NCBI GenBank assembly: GCA_002353225.1
Contig: DEJF01000006.1
Coordinates: 11,279-68,817 of the forward strand
Source: Prevotella sp. UBA2755
GTDB taxonomy: Bacteria; Bacteroidota; Bacteroidia; Bacteroidales; Bacteroidaceae
Direction of reading: 5' to 3'
Length of the DNA stretch: 57,539 nt
The notes below the pieces were generated by a model. That model saw nothing but the letters and a program-made list of their open reading frames with translations. It made no database searches and was not told where the DNA came from. Position numbers and translations under genes: made by a program. Below, in pieces: positions 26,332 to 35,520 of the stretch (position 1 is the first letter of the stretch; each line of letters begins with the position of its first letter).

Positions 26332-28305
26332 ATGGCAGAAGAACTGAACAAAGAAAACAATTATTCCGCGAGTAACATCCAAGTGCTCGAAGGTTTAGAG
26401 GCAGTACGTAAACGCCCCGCCATGTATATTGGCGACATCAGTGAGAAGGGTTTACACCATTTGGTGAACGAGACCGTCGATAACTCTATTGACGAGGCGA
26501 TGGCAGGTTATTGCACCCATATCGAAGTCACCATCAACGAGGACAACTCCATCACCGTACAGGACAATGGACGTGGTATCCCTGTAGACGAGCATGAGAA
26601 GATGCACAAGTCGGCGCTTGAGGTCGTCATGACTGTCCTTCATGCCGGTGGTAAGTTCGACAAGGGTTCTTATAAGGTCAGCGGTGGTCTGCATGGTGTC
26701 GGTGTCAGTTGTGTCAACGCCCTCTCCACCCACATGCTCTCCCAGGTATTCCGCAACGGACATATCTACCAGCAGGAATACGAGAAGGGAAAGCCCCTCT
26801 ATGACGTGAAGATCGTAGGTGACACCGACCAGACAGGTACACGCCAGCAGTTCTGGCCCGACGGTACCATCTTCACCACCACGGAATATAAATACGACAT
26901 CATCGCCCGCCGCATGCGTGAACTTGCCTACCTGAACGCGGGCATCACCATCACGCTCACCGACCTGCGCCCTGACGAGGAGGGTAACCTGCGCCAGCCT
27001 GAGGTCTTCCATGCCAAAGAGGGACTGAAGGAGTTCGTGCGCTACGTCGACCGTCACCGTACCCACCTCTTCGACGATGTCATCTATCTGAAGACCGAGA
27101 AACAAGGAGTGCCCATCGAAGTCGCTGTGATGTATAACACTGACTATACCGAGAATATCCACTCCTACGTCAACAATATCAACACCATCGAGGGAGGAAC
27201 CCACCTCACGGGTTTCCGCATGGCACTCACCCGTACCCTCAAGGCGTATGCCGATGCTGACCCACAGATCTCCAAGCAGATCGAGAAGGCGAAGATAGAG
27301 ATTGCCGGTGAGGACTTCCGTGAGGGACTCTCCGCTGTCATCTCCATCAAGGTCGCAGAGCCACAGTTCGAGGGGCAGACCAAGACGAAACTCGGCAACT
27401 CCGAGGTCGCCGGTGCCGTCCAACAGGCTGTCGGTGAGGCTTTGAGCAACTATCTGGAGGAGCACCCAAAGGAGGCAAAACTCATCTGCGACAAAGTCGT
27501 GCTTGCCGCAACCGCCCGTATCGCAGCACGTAAGGCACGTGAGAGTGTGCAGCGCAAGAACCCCATGACTGGTGGCGGACTTCCCGGCAAATTAGCCGAC
27601 TGCTCCAACAAAGACCCGAAAGATTGTGAGATCTTCCTCGTCGAGGGAGACTCCGCCGGTGGTTCCGCCAAGCAGGGTCGTGACCGTCATTTCCAGGCAA
27701 TCCTCCCCTTGCGTGGTAAGATCCTGAATGTGGAGAAAGTACAGTGGCACCGTGTCTTCGAGGCTGAGTCCGTCATGAACATCATCCAGTCTATTGGTGT
27801 CCGCTTCGGTGTTGACGGCGAGGGCGACCGTGAGGCGAACATCGACAAACTACGTTACGACAAGATCATCATCATGACCGATGCCGACGTCGATGGTTCC
27901 CACATCGACACCCTGATCATGACCCTCTTCTACCGTTTCATGCCACAGGTCATCCAAGGTGGTCACCTGTACATCGCCACCCCACCCCTCTATAAGTGTA
28001 CTTACAAGAAATACTCTGAGTATTGCTATACCGAGCAGCAGCGTCAGAACTTCATTGATCGCTATGTAGATGGTCGTGACGACGACAAGGCACTGCACAC
28101 CCAGCGTTACAAAGGTCTTGGTGAGATGAACCCCGAGCAGTTGTGGGAGACCACTATGAACCCCGAGAACCGACTGTTGAAGCAGGTAACGATAGAGAAC
28201 GCCGCACAGGCGGACGAGATCTTCTCGATGCTGATGGGAGACGACGTAGAGCCCCGTCGTGAGTTCATTGAGCAGAACGCCACCTATGCCAATATTGATG
28301 CCTAA
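26332..28305 (+). CDS. gyrB: DNA gyrase subunit B
   Basis: A 657-residue type IIA topoisomerase ATPase subunit. It has the GHKL ATPase domain with VLEGLEAVRKRPAMYIGD, NETVDNSIDEA, DNGRGIPVD and GGLHGVGVSCVNALS. The transducer follows, then the TOPRIM domain with EGDSAGGSAKQGRDR near 438 and the metal-binding DADVDGSHI near 518. The terminal TQRYKGLGEMNPEQLWETTM is typical of GyrB. The start at 26332 (MAEELNKE) fits the promoter; an upstream in-frame codon falls inside the terminator. Length is that of the short GyrB lacking the enterobacterial insertion. Confidence 0.96.
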   Translation: MAEELNKENNYSASNIQVLEGLEAVRKRPAMYIGDISEKGLHHLVNETVDNSIDEAMAGYCTHIEVTINEDNSITVQDNGRGIPVDEHEKMHKSALEVVMTVLHAGGKFDKGSYKVSGGLHGVGVSCVNALSTHMLSQVFRNGHIYQQEYEKGKPLYDVKIVGDTDQTGTRQQFWPDGTIFTTTEYKYDIIARRMRELAYLNAGITITLTDLRPDEEGNLRQPEVFHAKEGLKEFVRYVDRHRTHLFDDVIYLKTEKQGVPIEVAVMYNTDYTENIHSYVNNINTIEGGTHLTGFRMALTRTLKAYADADPQISKQIEKAKIEIAGEDFREGLSAVISIKVAEPQFEGQTKTKLGNSEVAGAVQQAVGEALSNYLEEHPKEAKLICDKVVLAATARIAARKARESVQRKNPMTGGGLPGKLADCSNKDPKDCEIFLVEGDSAGGSAKQGRDRHFQAILPLRGKILNVEKVQWHRVFEAESVMNIIQSIGVRFGVDGEGDREANIDKLRYDKIIIMTDADVDGSHIDTLIMTLFYRFMPQVIQGGHLYIATPPLYKCTYKKYSEYCYTEQQRQNFIDRYVDGRDDDKALHTQRYKGLGEMNPEQLWETTMNPENRLLKQVTIENAAQADEIFSMLMGDDVEPRREFIEQNATYANIDA

Positions 28306-28431
28306 CACGCTCATTCATCGATGGTGTGCCTGCCATCAAATAGTAGAAAGCCTCCACCACCAGTGAGCGACATCTGAGCAAGAGAGAGGGCAGTCTACGA
28401 TGGCGAATAGGAGATATAAAAACCTTTTACC

Positions 28432-29553
28432 ATGTACGATCAGATTCGGGGAGATATTATCTATATCATGCTATACGCAGGAGTGACGACCTTAAACATC
28501 GTAATAAGTTGCTATCTGCTATTCCGTCGGGGCAATGCCTTTGCCCCTGACATTATACCCCCGGTAAGGTTGCGCCGTTGGACTGCAGCCTTTTTGGCAG
28601 TCCTTGCTTTGAGCCATATATGGTATATGCCAATCCTCTTCCTCTCCTCAAGGGAGGATATCATACTAAGTTATTTCATAGGCGGATTACTCGACAGTAT
28701 AACGGTTTTCCCCTTAGCGATAATAGTTTTGCTCGTTATGTTGCAAGACCGCAGACGACCGCTTTGGCCAGCGGTCGTGATAGTGACACCACTTGTTTTC
28801 GTCATGGCTATGTGTGTTGCCAACCGTAACGAAGACTTCTTACCAGTATTGTATGTCTATTTGCCTATCATGCTCATTGGTTTGATTATATATATGGTAC
28901 GCGCGGTAAGACAATACGGAAACTGGCTATGTGACAACTTTGCCGACCTGGAGCACAAAGAGGTGGGACAGAGTTTTGTGGTACTTGCCATTATCCTGCT
29001 GATATTCGCAATCTATATGTCTAGCAGCGACGGTCCTGTTTTCCAATACACCACACAAATACTCAATATAATACTTATAGGCTATCTCCTATGGCGAGTA
29101 GAAACCTTAAGCGATCTAAGCACCCCCCAACTACAAAGCCTTTCTATAGAAGAGACCACTGAGAAAGTGAATATGGAAAACGATGGTCTTTCACTAAACA
29201 CTACCAGGAAGATAGAACTATTACTACAGCAGTATTGCATTGACGCACAACTCTACTTACAGCACGACCTGACCCTTTCCCAACTTGCCAAGACGATTGG
29301 AACCAACCGTTTCTATCTCAGCCAGTATTTCTCCAGTCAGGGCATCAGTTACAATGCCTATATCAACAATCTTCGCATCAATCATTTCATCAGCCTTTAT
29401 CGCAAGGCCATCGCCAAACAACAATCATCCTCCGTCCAGCAACTTGCCCACGACAGTGGCTACCGCAGTTACAGTACCTTCAGTCTCGCTTTCAAGCGGC
29501 GGATGGGGCAGAATGTGACAGAATGGACGAGAGAACAGCATCTTTCCAAATAA
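28432..29553 (+). CDS. Membrane-bound AraC-family transcriptional regulator
   Basis: A 373-residue protein with about seven hydrophobic segments in the first 235 residues (examples: LYAGVTTLNIVISCYLLF, FLPVLYVYLPIMLIGLIIYM, VVLAIILLIFAIYM). An AraC/XylS double helix-turn-helix domain follows (about 265-373). HTH 1 is in LTLSQLAKTIGTNRFYLSQY and HTH 2 in VQQLAHDSGYRSYSTFSLAF, closing with KRRMGQNVTEW. The membrane part is a plausible sensor; its ligand is unknown. It heads the accessory region and lies next to four promoters that carry identical double 21-bp operators, which it may bind (inference). None of these repeats is in front of this gene. It begins 126 bp after gyrB with no clear promoter or terminator between. 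Confidence 0.88.
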   Translation: MYDQIRGDIIYIMLYAGVTTLNIVISCYLLFRRGNAFAPDIIPPVRLRRWTAAFLAVLALSHIWYMPILFLSSREDIILSYFIGGLLDSITVFPLAIIVLLVMLQDRRRPLWPAVVIVTPLVFVMAMCVANRNEDFLPVLYVYLPIMLIGLIIYMVRAVRQYGNWLCDNFADLEHKEVGQSFVVLAIILLIFAIYMSSSDGPVFQYTTQILNIILIGYLLWRVETLSDLSTPQLQSLSIEETTEKVNMENDGLSLNTTRKIELLLQQYCIDAQLYLQHDLTLSQLAKTIGTNRFYLSQYFSSQGISYNAYINNLRINHFISLYRKAIAKQQSSSVQQLAHDSGYRSYSTFSLAFKRRMGQNVTEWTREQHLSK

Positions 29554-29571
29554 CACAAGCAGTACTGGCTG

Positions 29572-29888
29572 ATGAGTTCTTTCCGCCTCGGGTTTCACCT
29601 ATGGATGCTTGCCGCCGCCCTTATAATCTGCGGCATGACAACAATGTTTACGTCGTGTTCCAACAACGATGACAAATCAGCCACCGGCAATGGTCTGGCA
29701 GAAAAGGTTACAGGCAAGTGGATGCTCGTGGACTCCGACTGCAAGGAAAGCCCGTTCAGCGTGGTGTTTACATCAACAACGGTAAAAAGTTGCTCGCTGG
29801 CAGTATCACTGAAGTAAATAGCACTGGTCTCGGTACTGAGGACGTGATTGGCATCAGCGAAGACCCGAACAGCAACTGGGGACGATAA
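29572..29888 (+). pseudogene. Frameshifted remnant of a lipocalin-like lipoprotein gene
   Basis: The first frame from ATG 29572 gives a signal peptide with lipobox FTSCS near residues 24-28, then EKVTGKWMLVDSDCKE, similar to the start of Bacteroidetes lipocalin-like lipoproteins. It ends early at 29817. From about 29733 another frame becomes protein-like (GKPVQRGVYINNGKKLLAG and onward) and runs to a stop at 29886-29888. GVYINNGKK is a common C-terminal motif of Prevotella surface proteins. Two convincing frames in 317 bp suggest a frameshift and/or a fused gene relic. An 81-residue intact lipoprotein is the alternative. Confidence 0.5.
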
Positions 29889-29932
29889 ATCTCATGCCAG
29901 TGTGGGGACGACTCCCAAAATCGTCAAAATCG

Positions 29933-29974
29933 TTTCAAGATTTGCAAAATTTGTTTCAAAATTTACAAAACCTG
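29933..29974 (+). promoter_or_regulatory. Double 21-bp direct repeat, operator copy 1 (cupin-hydrolase operon)
   Basis: Units at 29933-29953 and 29954-29974. Each fits TTtCAAAAT, two variable bases, then CAAAA and a 3' G. A further partial half (TCAAAATCG) precedes at 29923. The gap from the second unit to the -7 box at 30018 is 43 bp. This copy is the most diverged of four. Confidence 0.72.
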
Positions 29975-30017
29975 ATGTTTTTGGCACTCAGGATGATGTT
30001 ATATGAATAAATTTTCC

Positions 30018-30025
30018 TATTTTTG
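30018..30025 (+). promoter_or_regulatory. -7 box of the cupin-hydrolase operon
   Basis: TATTTTTG matches TAnnTTTG. A clear -33 element at normal spacing is lacking, consistent with a promoter that needs an activator. The leader to the cupin ATG is about 130 nt. Confidence 0.6.
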
Positions 30026-30055
30026 TAATCTATACCAAATAACTGTGACGAAACT

Positions 30056-30106
30056 ATGAAAACAAGATTAAGACTATATGCGACTGGCTCACCTTCAGAA
30101 CCTTGA
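30056..30106 (+). CDS. Possible leader peptide (16 aa) in the operon leader
   Basis: ATG 30056 to TGA 30106 encodes MKTRLRLYATGSPSEP, inside the leader after the -7 box at 30018. A comparable short ORF lies in the leader of the giant gene. There is no further support. Confidence 0.2.
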   Translation: MKTRLRLYATGSPSEP

Positions 30107-30160
30107 GACGCGGCTTATTTAAAAAGGTATTCGAACAAAAACTATTAAAAAAACAAAACA

Positions 30161-30637
30161 ATGAGAAAAATGAAACTATGGGTGCTTGCCACCACCATCA
30201 CGGTCATCTGCGGCACGATGACAATCATGATGGCATGTAATGATGCCAACGCACAGAACGAGAATCCTGCTACATCGGTGCAGTCCACCGAACTCATTCG
30301 CACCAGCCAGAGTTGGGACGGTGTGGAGTTGCCCAACTATCTCCAAGGACGCCCCGAACTGGTTGCCGTGAAATACGTGTTCCCGGCAGGTCAGAAATTG
30401 GGCTGGCACCACCACCCCGTGATGAACTACGGCATACTGGTGCAGGGCGAACTGACCATCATCGGGCAGGACGGCAAGGAGAAAGTGGTGCATGAGGGCG
30501 AGGTTGTCGTCGAGATGGTAAATACCATCCACCACGGTGAGAACAGAGGCACGAAACCCGTCATCCTCTATATGTTCTACCTCTCACAGAAGGACCTGCC
30601 CCTTGCCGTGCAGCACCCCGAGATACCCTTAGAGTAG
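30161..30637 (+). CDS. Exported single-domain cupin lipoprotein
   Basis: A 158-residue protein with a signal peptide and lipobox-like IMMAC (residue 26), then one cupin barrel. Motif 1 is GWHHHPVMNYGILVQGEL near 82, with clustered His as likely metal ligands but without the usual Glu. Motif 2 is EMVNTIHHGENRGTKPVIL near 125. Cupins of this size range from isomerases and dioxygenases to ligand binders; nothing here decides which. It is the first gene of a seven-gene operon, and the only one whose product is clearly directed to the periplasm or outer surface. Its signal region resembles that of the broken gene at 29572 at the DNA level. Confidence 0.85.
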   Translation: MRKMKLWVLATTITVICGTMTIMMACNDANAQNENPATSVQSTELIRTSQSWDGVELPNYLQGRPELVAVKYVFPAGQKLGWHHHPVMNYGILVQGELTIIGQDGKEKVVHEGEVVVEMVNTIHHGENRGTKPVILYMFYLSQKDLPLAVQHPEIPLE

Positions 30638-30684
30638 TCTGTTACCTCTGTAAGAAACCTAATAATAACTAAAACAATACATTT

Positions 30685-31248
30685 ATGCTTAGATTCACAG
30701 AGAAAGCCAAAATCTTCGACGTTGGCATTACCGCCGTGGCAGGAATCGTCTCGGTGGGTGTCATGCTTTACGCCATTGGACATTTCGGACTGAAAGAGTC
30801 CTGGCCTGAGTTAGTGCTCAACGTGTTCTATGTAGCCTGTCTGACCATGATCGGTTTGTACTTCTTCAACCGGCTCGACCCACATCGGTTCAACTACTGG
30901 TGCTCCGTCTGTGTGGGCATCACCGTGTTGCTTCGCGACATCCTTTTCCCACCACCATTGGCATTCTACTCCTTACATTTGATTTGCATCACCCTTTCAG
31001 TGCTTTTAGTTCTCATGCTAACATTTTTTTATGCACGTAAGGATTGGCAGAGTTACACCAAGGGCAACCTGTGGATGATCTGCATCGTTGATATGGTCAT
31101 TGCCGCACTCTACAACTACGACATCTATCTTGAGCCTCAGGACGAATACACAGACTATCTGCTGATAGAAATCTGGATACGTCCCACCATTACCTACGGG
31201 CTGGTAGCCTGCTTCGTATCGGAGAAAGAAGAACAAAAGAATAACTAA
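30685..31248 (+). CDS. Polytopic membrane protein of unknown function
   Basis: A 187-residue protein with about six hydrophobic segments (for example ITAVAGIVSVGVMLYAIGHF, FYSLHLICITLSVLLVLML, ITYGLVACFV) and short loops. No family was recognised. Its place between the cupin and the first amidohydrolase, with gaps of 47 and 21 bp, suggests a small transporter or membrane partner for the pathway (inference). The 5' untranslated stretch (AACAATACATTT before the ATG) is nearly the same as that of the next gene. Confidence 0.7.
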   Translation: MLRFTEKAKIFDVGITAVAGIVSVGVMLYAIGHFGLKESWPELVLNVFYVACLTMIGLYFFNRLDPHRFNYWCSVCVGITVLLRDILFPPPLAFYSLHLICITLSVLLVLMLTFFYARKDWQSYTKGNLWMICIVDMVIAALYNYDIYLEPQDEYTDYLLIEIWIRPTITYGLVACFVSEKEEQKNN

Positions 31249-31269
31249 AAATCTAAAACAAATACATTT

Positions 31270-32907
31270 ATGAAACAGACAATTATTCTCGGCAACATCA
31301 TCACGGTTGATGAAAAGAAGCCCTTTGCCAAGGCAGCATTAGTAAAGAACGGTGTATTCGCCTATATAGGTAGTGCTGAAGAAGCGAGGAAACTCGCTGA
31401 CGCTAACGCACAGGTACTGGACTACGGTGACAACTACATTTATCCCGGTTTCATCGAGTCACACTGTCATGGTAGTTTTGCCGGAGAACGTGCTGTCGGA
31501 CAGGCAAATCTGGCACAGGCAAGTGTAACAACCAACTACCCAAAATACCGTGAGGCCATCAAGGAGTTCATTGCGAAGAACCCGCAACGTGACTTCTACG
31601 TAGCCGCAGGATGGGTGGAGAATGACGAATACGTCACGAAGGACTATCTGGACGAGATTTGCGCTGACAAGCCACTCATCATGCAAACCGGTGGCGGACA
31701 CTCCCTGCTGCTCAACACCAAGGCGATGGAATGGGCTGGCGTTGACGCGGAGTATGCCAAGAAATGGGGCTATGACTTAGTTCATGTGGACAAGAACGGT
31801 GAACCTGACGGCTATGTCTGTGAAGGTCCTGTGTTCGAGATCATACCCAGTCTGCCTACTACAGTGAAAGATGTCAAGGAATATCTGCTTGCCTGGCAGG
31901 ACTTTGCCATCAAGGGTGGTTTTACTGCTGTTGGTGATGCAGGTGCCGAGGTAATCCATCGCGATGCTCCCCAGGCATACCGTGAACTACAGGAGGAAGG
32001 TAAGTTGAAGTTGCGCACCTATGCATGGATGTATGTGACCGATAATATAGCCGACCCCAAGGCTGAGATAGCCCGCATAGCAGCCCAGCGAGCCGAGTTG
32101 AGCGGTGAGTATTTCCAGATTATCGGTGCCAAGGCATTCCTGGATGGTGTGACCGAGGCACATACGGCTTGGCAGAACCAGGATTACCTTGACTCGCCGG
32201 GCTATCACGGTTCAGAGCGTTTCAACGACCACGACAAGATGGTGCAGTTGATAGTAGAGGCCGACAAGGAAGGCATGTCCGTTCACGTTCATTCCGAGGG
32301 TGGCGGTGCTACGCACTATATGTTAGGGTGTATCGAGGATGCTGAGAAGATTACCGGCAACATGGATCAGCGCAATGTACTTGCCCATCTGCACTTCGTG
32401 ACCGATGAGGATGTAAAGCGCATGGGAGCAACGAGGTCCATCCCTGCTGTTCCACCACTATGGACGGTTGCGGCTCCAGGCGTGTACGAGCAGGAAATCG
32501 CTTATATGGGTAAGGAGTTGGCTGATCAGGCTTACCCCATCAAGTCGTTCTATGATGCCGGTGCCAACGTAGTGTTCCATTCGGACTATCCCGTTTCCCC
32601 GATGATGGATATCAAACTCAGTTTCTATACGGCAGAAAAGCGTAACTATCCAGAGGAGACGTTCGGCGGTATCACCTCCCCACGCAATACGAAGGAGGCT
32701 ATTACCCGCGAGCAGTCACTGCGCGCCATGACCATCAACGTGGCTCGTCTGTTCCATCAGGAGCACCGCATGGGCTCTATCGAGTACGGTAAGATTGCCA
32801 ATATGACCGTCTTCGACTGCGACTTCCTGCACGACGACATCGAGAAGGTAGGCAAGGCTAACATCGTTGCCACCATCATTGACGGTGAAGAGGTGTTCAA
32901 GGCATAA
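31270..32907 (+). CDS. YtcJ-like amidohydrolase (amidohydrolase 3 family), copy 1
   Basis: A 545-residue TIM-barrel metal hydrolase without signal peptide. The metal-binding HxH is in YPGFIESHCHGS near 63. Further ligand regions are VHVHSEGGGATHYML near 342, LAHLHFVTDEDVKRMG near 372 and the catalytic Asp in VFHSDYPVSPMMD near 438. The C-terminal GSIEYGKIANMTVFDCD closes the beta-sandwich, as in dihydroorotase-type folds. The family includes N-substituted formamide deformylases and other C-N hydrolases; the substrate here is unknown. A paralogue ends the same operon. Confidence 0.88.
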   Translation: MKQTIILGNIITVDEKKPFAKAALVKNGVFAYIGSAEEARKLADANAQVLDYGDNYIYPGFIESHCHGSFAGERAVGQANLAQASVTTNYPKYREAIKEFIAKNPQRDFYVAAGWVENDEYVTKDYLDEICADKPLIMQTGGGHSLLLNTKAMEWAGVDAEYAKKWGYDLVHVDKNGEPDGYVCEGPVFEIIPSLPTTVKDVKEYLLAWQDFAIKGGFTAVGDAGAEVIHRDAPQAYRELQEEGKLKLRTYAWMYVTDNIADPKAEIARIAAQRAELSGEYFQIIGAKAFLDGVTEAHTAWQNQDYLDSPGYHGSERFNDHDKMVQLIVEADKEGMSVHVHSEGGGATHYMLGCIEDAEKITGNMDQRNVLAHLHFVTDEDVKRMGATRSIPAVPPLWTVAAPGVYEQEIAYMGKELADQAYPIKSFYDAGANVVFHSDYPVSPMMDIKLSFYTAEKRNYPEETFGGITSPRNTKEAITREQSLRAMTINVARLFHQEHRMGSIEYGKIANMTVFDCDFLHDDIEKVGKANIVATIIDGEEVFKA

Positions 32908-32922
32908 TGGAATCATCATGCT

Positions 32923-32982
32923 ACATGTTTAACTTTAAAAACAACAGAAATGAAGAATACGATGATCGATTATTCCCAGAAG
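32923..32982 (+). repeat. 60-bp exact direct repeat, copy A (start of first DUF3089 gene)
   Basis: Identical over 60 bp to 35521-35580. It covers 27 nt upstream of the ATG and the first 11 codons. The two genes diverge immediately after it. Confidence 0.95.
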
Positions 32983-33882
32983 GCGAACTGGTACAAAGTT
33001 CCAGAAATCACGAAGGACATTGACACGTTCTACATCTACTCGACAGTGTACTTTGGGATTGGCGAAGGTGACCCCAACTATGCGACACTCGACAATGCCG
33101 AGATGCTGGCTGGCATAGAGGTCGAGTATGCTATTAAGACAAAGGCATTCGAGGATTCCACGAACGTGTTTGTCCCCTATTACCGTCAGGTCGGCATGAA
33201 GTACGCTGGTGAAACCTGGATGAAGACGGGAGATGTACGCACGGTGTTTTGCGGTATGCCCTACGAGGACATCACCGCCGCCCTTGACTACTATTTCGAG
33301 CATTACAACGAGGGACGTCCGTTCATCATCGCAGGACACAGTCAAGGCTCTGCCATCCTCCGTCTCGTACTGATAGAATACTTCAAGAAACATCCCGAAT
33401 ACTACGAGCGCATGGTGGCAGCATACGCCATAGGCTTCTGCATCACAAAGGAGGACCTTGAGGCTAACCCGCACATGAAGTTCGCGACTGGCGAGACTGA
33501 CACGGGTGTCATCATCAGTTGGAACACCGAGGGTCCCAAGAACGTGGAGGTGAATGCCCAGACCCTTGTGATGATGCCGGGTGCCATCAGCATCAACCCG
33601 TTGAACTGGAAACTCGACGAGACATACGCGCCAGCCAGCGAGAACCTCGGCTCGCTTGTGATGGACTTGCAGACTGGAGCGACCGAGATTCGCGATATCG
33701 GTGCTGACGCGCAGGTGAATCTTGCCCGTGGCACCGTCGTGACGAACGCCGATGCCATACCCAATGAGATGGAGGATTACGCAGGACCGCAGAATTACCA
33801 CCAGGACGACTACTCTATCTATTTCAACAACGTCAAGAATAACGTGGCGAAGCGTATCGCAGCCTATAAGGCAAACCGATAG
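32950..33882 (+). CDS. DUF3089 alpha/beta-hydrolase-like protein, copy 1
   Basis: A 310-residue cytoplasmic protein of the DUF3089 type. The nucleophile elbow GHSQGS near residue 125 follows ITAALDYYFEHYNEGRPFII, as expected for a serine esterase or hydrolase. SWNTEGPKNVEVNA near 189 and NPLNWKLDETYA near 216 are shared with the paralogue at 35548. The family is thought to act on esters or amides, with no firm function. It lies 42 bp after the first amidohydrolase and 37 bp before the carboxylesterase. Confidence 0.82.
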   Translation: MKNTMIDYSQKANWYKVPEITKDIDTFYIYSTVYFGIGEGDPNYATLDNAEMLAGIEVEYAIKTKAFEDSTNVFVPYYRQVGMKYAGETWMKTGDVRTVFCGMPYEDITAALDYYFEHYNEGRPFIIAGHSQGSAILRLVLIEYFKKHPEYYERMVAAYAIGFCITKEDLEANPHMKFATGETDTGVIISWNTEGPKNVEVNAQTLVMMPGAISINPLNWKLDETYAPASENLGSLVMDLQTGATEIRDIGADAQVNLARGTVVTNADAIPNEMEDYAGPQNYHQDDYSIYFNNVKNNVAKRIAAYKANR

Positions 33883-33919
33883 CCATAGAGTCGATTAATA
33901 ACTAAGAGACCATAAGACT

Positions 33920-35506
33920 ATGAGTGAGATAGATGACTATAAAAAGATGATGCAGGCGCGGTACGGCGAGAACAAGCGGATTACCGACAGTCATTACGAC
34001 CAGTCACTGGCGGTCAAGTGCGTCAACGGTACCTTCGTCGGCAAGAAGACTGATGGCATCATCGCCTTCAAGGGTATCCCCTTTGTCGGAGAACAACCCG
34101 TCGGCAAGAACAGATTCAAAAAGCCTGTTCCCTTCGGAAAGGATGAGGGTATCTACGAGGCATATCATTTTGGCAAGGGAGCCCTACAGCCGGAGACTCC
34201 TGATGACAGGGGGGCGCTTGCCGTACTCGGAGAAGACTGCCTGTATCTGAATATTTGGAAGAATACGTCAGACACCACTGAGAAGAAACCTGTGATGGTA
34301 TGGATCCACGGAGGAGGGTTCACACAGGGGAGTACGGTCAATCCCTTATATGATGGCTTCAATTTCGTGAGAGATAATGGAGATGTCATTCTTGTAACCA
34401 TTGCTTACCGTCTGGGAGGATTGGGATTTCTCCACCTGTCACATCTGCCTGACGGCAAGGATTACCCGGATGCCCAGAATCTCGGAATCCTTGATCAGTT
34501 AATGGCACTGAGGTGGGTACATGAGAATATTGCCGCTTTTGGTGGAGATCCAGAAAATGTAACCATCTTCGGAGAATCCGCAGGAGGAGCCAGTGTCTCG
34601 CTACTTCCGCTCATACCAGAGACAAGGGGTTATATCCGACGTGTCATCGCACAGAGCGGAACACCTGTTTTTACAAGTTCTACTGAAGAGGCTATCGCAG
34701 CCGCCAATGAACTGTTGGAAACACTTAACTGCAAAACGGTCGCTGAACTCTGTGCCTGCCCGGCAGATAAAATCGCCACTACAGCAGGGACGATCCTGGC
34801 ACTCCGAGACTGGCCTGAACGGGATGGACATATCCTTCCGCTGGACCCATACGATGCCTATCTCAAAGGAGAAGCCAAAGAGATCGACATCCTTGAGGGC
34901 TGCAACAAGGACGAAATGGGACAGTTTGCCTATTTTATGACACCCGAAGGATTCACCGAATACTTCACCGCGCGTTACAACTATCGTTTCTCGACGATGC
35001 CGCCTGAAGATGTGGAGATGGCGAAAGTATTCATGGGCAACACATTAGGAAATCGGTTCCATAAGATTTTCAAGTTCGGAGACCAAGTGTTTTTCATCGC
35101 TCCTGTATTCCGTATGTCAGAAAACCATACTGCTGCAGGCGGCAGGACTTACCATTACTTTTTCAGGGTTGAGACCTCTATTCCGTATTTCCTTTCGGGA
35201 CATGCCGCAGAACTCCCTGCAGTATTCAATAATCCTCAGGACACTTTCTTCTCCGGAAGACCTTATAATGACACTTTCAATCACACAGTACAGCGCATGT
35301 GGGTGAATTTCGCCAAAAAAGGTGATCCTTCATTGACTGCGGAAGAGTCTCCCACTGGGAAGGCAATACAATGGGATCTGTATAATGCCGACACGAAGCC
35401 TGTCATGGTATTCGATGAATTCAATATCCATCAGAGTGTTGAAGGAGATTATGGAATCGTTGATTGGGAAAAAACTTATCCGCTGACAAAGTATTTTATA
35501 TTCTGA
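33920..35506 (+). CDS. Type-B carboxylesterase
   Basis: A 528-residue member of the carboxylesterase/cholinesterase family. It has the oxyanion-hole segment VMVWIHGGGFTQGS near 126, catalytic Ser in FGESAGGASV near 217, an acidic residue in LEGCNKDEMG near 326, and catalytic His in the FLSGHAAELPAVF block near 425. There is no signal peptide, so it should act in the cytoplasm. The substrate is an ester of unknown nature. It is central in the operon, flanked on both sides by a DUF3089 gene and then an amidohydrolase gene. Confidence 0.9.
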   Translation: MSEIDDYKKMMQARYGENKRITDSHYDQSLAVKCVNGTFVGKKTDGIIAFKGIPFVGEQPVGKNRFKKPVPFGKDEGIYEAYHFGKGALQPETPDDRGALAVLGEDCLYLNIWKNTSDTTEKKPVMVWIHGGGFTQGSTVNPLYDGFNFVRDNGDVILVTIAYRLGGLGFLHLSHLPDGKDYPDAQNLGILDQLMALRWVHENIAAFGGDPENVTIFGESAGGASVSLLPLIPETRGYIRRVIAQSGTPVFTSSTEEAIAAANELLETLNCKTVAELCACPADKIATTAGTILALRDWPERDGHILPLDPYDAYLKGEAKEIDILEGCNKDEMGQFAYFMTPEGFTEYFTARYNYRFSTMPPEDVEMAKVFMGNTLGNRFHKIFKFGDQVFFIAPVFRMSENHTAAGGRTYHYFFRVETSIPYFLSGHAAELPAVFNNPQDTFFSGRPYNDTFNHTVQRMWVNFAKKGDPSLTAEESPTGKAIQWDLYNADTKPVMVFDEFNIHQSVEGDYGIVDWEKTYPLTKYFIF

Positions 35507-35520
35507 ACAAAACTATAAAA

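Noticed and set aside
26452..27465. A 337-codon open frame antisense to gyrB
   Set aside because: The sense strand encodes all gyrase motifs. Long antisense frames are common in genes with this codon use.
28319..28334. Hairpin GATGG/CCATC after gyrB as terminator
   Set aside because: The stem is only five pairs and no T-tract follows.
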